Shown one piece after another: positions 60,676-64,000 of a stretch of DNA of 64,000 bases. Under the pieces are notes generated by a model, which was not told the origin of the DNA, did no database searches, and was given only the letters and a program-made list of their open reading frames with translations. The stretch comes from Alnus glutinosa (taxonomy: Eukaryota; Streptophyta; Magnoliopsida; Fagales; Betulaceae), in NCBI RefSeq assembly GCF_958979055.1, contig NC_084892.1, positions 1,306,001-1,370,000 of the forward strand. The letters run 5' to 3'. Made by a program: the position numbers and the translations under genes. The stretch's first letter is position 1. Each line of letters opens with the position of its first letter.

Positions 60676-63159
60676 ATGGCTGAACTTGCCTCGGGCATCG
60701 CAGGAAAGATCTTGGAGAAGCTGGCATCCCTTGCTTACGAAGAGTTCAGCTTGGTATGGAACGTCAAAAGTGAGCTGAGAGAGCTTGAGCTCACCATGAC
60801 AACCATTCAAGCCGTGCTCTTGGATGCTGAAGAGAAGCAAGCTAGCAATGGCCTGCTGAGCATCTGGCTGAGGCAGCTCAAAGATATTTTTTTTGATGCT
60901 GAGGATGTGCTTGGTGAAGTTGAGTACGGAGTTCGGAAGAAGGAAGTGATCAGAACATATGGGCGCACTAGTAGAGAGGTATGTGATTTCTTTTCATGCT
61001 GTAGCACCCTTGCATTCCGTCATCAACTAGGTCACAAAATCAAGGACATTAGTAAGAGGTTAGGTAAGATTGCAGCTCATAAGGATCAATTTAATCTTAT
61101 ACCTCGACTTGAAGATAGGCATGTCATGCATGGGAGGAGGGATATGACCCACTCATTTGTTCCTCCTTCCGAAGTCATTGGTAGGAAGAATGATAAAGAA
61201 AAAATAATAAGTCTTTTGAGGCAACCTGATGCTAACATGCATGATAATGTACATGTAATTCCTATAGTTGGATTAGGAGGGTTGGGGAAGACCACAATTG
61301 CTAAGTTGGTATACGATGATGAACGTGTAGCCAATCATTTCAAATTGAGAATGTGGGTTTGTGTGTCTGAGGATTTTGATGTTCCTAGATTAATAAGAGA
61401 AATCCTTAAATCTGCAACTCCTGAAAAAATTGATGAGACGTTGGGTGTAGATTTGTGTCAAACTAGATTAAGAGACTGTTTAAAGAACAAGAAATTTCTA
61501 CTTGTTTTAGATGATGTTTGGAATGAAGATCGTAATAAATGGATTGAGTTGAAAGGAATTTTAAGTGGTGGTTCAGATGGAAGTACAATTGTAGTGACAA
61601 CACGTAGTTATAGGGTTGCCTCCATTGTGGGAACTGGTCCCACATACACTTTAAATTGTTTACCCGAAGCTGATTGTTTGTCTTTATTTGTGAAATGGGC
61701 ATTTAAGGAAGGAGAAGACAAACAATATCCAAACCTCTTAGAAATTGGAAAAGAAATTGTGGGAAAATGTAAAGGAGTTCCATTGGCAATAAGGACTCTA
61801 GGTAGCCTACTTTTCTCAAAGGTTGATGAACGGGAGTGGAACTTTGTGAAAGATAATGAGATATGGAAATTAGAACAAAATGATGATGATATTTTACCCG
61901 CATTAAAATTGAGTTATGATCAAATGCCATCTCATTTGAAGCAATGCTTTGCCTTCTGTTCTCTCTTTCCAAAGGATCATTGGTTTGAAAGTGATGTATT
62001 GATTCAATTTTGGATGGCGTATGGACTCCTTAATAAAACGCCTAATAATAATAATAATAATCAACATATAGAGTTTGAAGATGTTGGCGACATGTATATC
62101 AAGGAGTTGTGGTCCAGATCTTTCTTCCAAGATGTTGAGAATGAACTCTGGCACTATAGGTACAGGTTTAAAATACATGATCTCATCCATGATCTTGCAC
62201 TCAAGGTTGCACAAGAAGAGTGTTTAACAGTCAACTTTCACACTCAAAACGTCGCTAAAACAATTCGTCATTTGTCATTTTCATTAAATTGTGTGCAAGT
62301 TCCAAAATATTTTTACACATTAAGTAGTGGTCTGCGAACCACTTTGTTCCCAACCATACAAGAAGTACCGGCCTTAATTGAAGCATGCATCTTGAGATTC
62401 AAGTACTTGCGGGTGCTTGACTTATTTTGTTCATCTTTTGAGGCGTTGTCAAGCTCTATCGATACTTTGCAGCATTTGAAATATCTGAACCTAGCTTGTA
62501 ATCAAAGAATCAAGAAACTTCCTGATTCTATTTGCAAGCTGTACAATTTGCAAACTATTCTACTTTACTCATGTCCAAGACTTGAGGGGTTACCCAAAGA
62601 AACGAGGAAGATGGTCAGCCTTAGGTATATGTCGATAACAACAACGGCTTACCCGTGCTTGTTTGAGAATGGTGTAGGCTGCTTGAGTTCTCTTCGGTTT
62701 TTTGGTATATTTGGATGTCATAGACTAGAAGTTTTGTTTCAAGGGATGGACGGGAGCTTTACCAACCTTCGGACATTGGTTGTTTCGGGTTGTGAAAAGT
62801 TGACCTCTTTGACACTTAATATCAAGCACTTAACTGCCTTAGAGACCCTGGTAATTAAGTCTTGTGAGGTTCTTAGTTTGCCAGAAGGAGAAGACAGTTG
62901 GGATCTCAAGTTGAACCTTCGAAAAGTGGTGATTGAATATTTACCAAAGTTGGAGGTTTTGCCGCAATGGTTCAAGGGATCTGCCAACACATTACAGTAC
63001 ATGCGTATTTCGAAGTGTCCGAACCTTAAGGCCTTACCGAAGTGGCTGCCAAGTCTGAAGTCAATTCAAACACTTGAGATTGTGGATTGCCCCAAGTTGT
63101 CATCTCTTTCAGAGGGGATGGATGGTCTCCATGTGCTAAGAGAACGGATTAGAAAATGA
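60676..63159 (+). CDS. CC-NB-LRR immune receptor (RGA-like)
   Basis: One exon of 827 codons. An Rx-type coiled-coil domain (1-~140) carries an EDVID-like DIFFDAEDVLGEVEYGV. The NB-ARC domain has the P-loop GLGGLGKTT (199-207), RNBS-A MWVCVSEDFD, kinase-2 LVLDDVW (276-282, with the Trp of non-TIR receptors), RNBS-B GSTIVVTTR, GLPL as CKGVPLAI (365-372), RNBS-D CFAFCSLFPKD and the MHD motif as KIHDLIHDLA. A run of six Asn (457-462) comes from an AAT microsatellite. About ten leucine-rich repeats follow from ~570. NLRs act in the cytoplasm, sensing pathogen effectors and triggering defence. The LRR part is short for the family, and the stop may be premature: in-frame sequence after it reads ERSKSAQDQRFDWISPKMM, like the usual C-terminal DWPKIAHI region. 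All nucleotide-binding motifs are intact, so function is possible. Confidence 0.93.
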   Translation: MAELASGIAGKILEKLASLAYEEFSLVWNVKSELRELELTMTTIQAVLLDAEEKQASNGLLSIWLRQLKDIFFDAEDVLGEVEYGVRKKEVIRTYGRTSREVCDFFSCCSTLAFRHQLGHKIKDISKRLGKIAAHKDQFNLIPRLEDRHVMHGRRDMTHSFVPPSEVIGRKNDKEKIISLLRQPDANMHDNVHVIPIVGLGGLGKTTIAKLVYDDERVANHFKLRMWVCVSEDFDVPRLIREILKSATPEKIDETLGVDLCQTRLRDCLKNKKFLLVLDDVWNEDRNKWIELKGILSGGSDGSTIVVTTRSYRVASIVGTGPTYTLNCLPEADCLSLFVKWAFKEGEDKQYPNLLEIGKEIVGKCKGVPLAIRTLGSLLFSKVDEREWNFVKDNEIWKLEQNDDDILPALKLSYDQMPSHLKQCFAFCSLFPKDHWFESDVLIQFWMAYGLLNKTPNNNNNNQHIEFEDVGDMYIKELWSRSFFQDVENELWHYRYRFKIHDLIHDLALKVAQEECLTVNFHTQNVAKTIRHLSFSLNCVQVPKYFYTLSSGLRTTLFPTIQEVPALIEACILRFKYLRVLDLFCSSFEALSSSIDTLQHLKYLNLACNQRIKKLPDSICKLYNLQTILLYSCPRLEGLPKETRKMVSLRYMSITTTAYPCLFENGVGCLSSLRFFGIFGCHRLEVLFQGMDGSFTNLRTLVVSGCEKLTSLTLNIKHLTALETLVIKSCEVLSLPEGEDSWDLKLNLRKVVIEYLPKLEVLPQWFKGSANTLQYMRISKCPNLKALPKWLPSLKSIQTLEIVDCPKLSSLSEGMDGLHVLRERIRK

Positions 63160-63231
63160 AATGAGCAGGAGCGGTCCAAGAGTGCTCAAGACCAACGGTT
63201 CGACTGGATTAGCCCAAAAATGATGTAACGG

Positions 63232-63390
63232 GTAAGATTGCATTCTATAACATTACAATATCAATTGCTAATACTATTTGTTTATTCAAGTTACATATAT
63301 ATATTTTTTTCTTTTCTGTAATCACGTTTGTTTGTTTGTTTGTTTTTTTTTTTTTTCTGTTCTATATAAATATATAATATATATTTGCAG
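63232..63390 (+). other. Probable intron in the NLR 3' untranslated region
   Basis: ACGG|GTAAGATT is a strong donor just after the in-frame TAA that follows the C-terminal-like remnant. TATATTTGCAG at 63380-63390, after a T-rich tract, is a strong acceptor. Introns behind the stop codon are common in RGA-type genes. It needs transcript support. Confidence 0.5.
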
Positions 63391-63773
63391 CTTCCATGGC
63401 ATGACTTGAGCGAGAGATTCAGCAACTATTAAAGCCTCAATGCAGCTCAGTTCGGAGATATTAATTTGTTCCAGCTTGATTATGTTGTAAACATGTCGTG
63501 AATTATAATTTGAAATAAGAAATGTTAACCAATAAATATTTCTGTAATTTCAGTTCTTCCTATATATGGCATGTAAATAAATTAAGATGGCGATGCTTAT
63601 ACTTTCGTGACTACTTTCTTGTTTATAAAGTTTAATTGTTTATCAAAGCTTAGGGATTTCGTCCAACTATTATTTCTTTGAACAATTTCTGTATTCGATT
63701 ACAAACGTTTTCTCTCATTTACGTCTACCTTCACTCCACACATACTCGCGCCAAAAGGAACAACAAAGAGAGA

Positions 63774-63860
63774 TCACTCTTTTAGGCGATCCATCTCCTT
63801 CTCCCACTTAATTCCAAACATTTGGCGGCCAAAAGGAACAATAAGGTTATACCGGAACAC
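63774..63860 (-). CDS. Possible last exon of an unidentified minus-strand gene
   Basis: On the minus strand, GAATTGCAG is followed by 28 open codons and TGA. The peptide, in two parts, is VFRYNLIVPFGRQMFG and IKWEKEMDRLKE. Its composition looks protein-like, but I do not recognise the family. The rest of the gene would lie beyond the right edge. Another frame of the same exon is also open (ending in WIA), so the frame is uncertain. A diverged repeat of the segment TTGTTCCTTTTGGC...ATGT follows about 80 bp downstream on that strand, past the stop. Confidence 0.33.
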   Translation of the reverse strand: MFRYNLIVPFGRQMFGIKWEKEMDRLKE

Positions 63861-64000
63861 CTGCAATTCAGACATTCACAATCAGCAGCCCATGTTTATG
63901 CTAAACAATTAACAATCCAAAGAACATCTCAATGAACTTGAAGATGAATGCTAAACTCCCAAACAACATCTCAGCTTGAATTCAATGGAAGGTGTATGTG

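Overview
This window is nuclear DNA of a flowering plant, almost certainly a eudicot. It is AT-rich and intron-bearing, and it carries plant-only families (PLATZ, ATL RING-H2, SCPL carboxypeptidase-like, CC-NB-LRR). The intergenic space is full of MITEs, solo LTRs and poly(A)-tailed retroposons. I cannot name the species from sequence alone.

Layout. 1-3.4 kb: no recognised gene, one MITE and one poly(A) retroposon with a 16-bp target-site duplication (TSD). 3.4-5.1 kb (-): a single-exon plastid-type NCS1 purine/uracil permease (PLUTO-like). 9.6-10.4 kb (+): a single-exon ATL RING-H2 ubiquitin ligase. 12.1-13.4 kb: a tandem array of about ten ~132-bp units. 14.6-15.8 kb (-): a four-exon PLATZ zinc-binding regulator whose first coding exon is only the ATG. 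16-26.9 kb: a long gene-free stretch with Mutator-like elements, an LTR fragment and microsatellites.

26.6-48.7 kb is the most unusual part. Three related genes, all on the minus strand, encode chains of ubiquitin-like domains: six domains in copies B and C, about two and a half in the truncated copy A. No domain has a C-terminal Gly-Gly. The repeated unit also includes sequence matching the promoter of the next gene, an SCPL51-like carboxypeptidase (48.8-51.6 kb, +). The flanks of copies B and C act as natural empty sites for each other. They allow a short LTR element, two Harbinger-type elements, a Mutator MITE and a poly(A) retroposon to be bounded to the base and put in relative order.

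54.8-58.9 kb (+): the ESCRT-I subunit VPS37, seven exons, with a stray beta-1,3-glucanase fragment in its third intron. 60.7-63.2 kb (+): a CC-NB-LRR immune receptor, one coding exon, with an in-frame stop near the expected C-terminus and a probable 3'-UTR intron. The last bases may hold the final exon of an unidentified minus-strand gene.

The genes do not form one pathway. Their links are genomic: the ubiquitin-like array and the SCPL gene share duplicated flanking DNA. Exon boundaries were derived by reading splice sites and frames, with no transcript data. Element ends rest on visible terminal repeats and TSDs.
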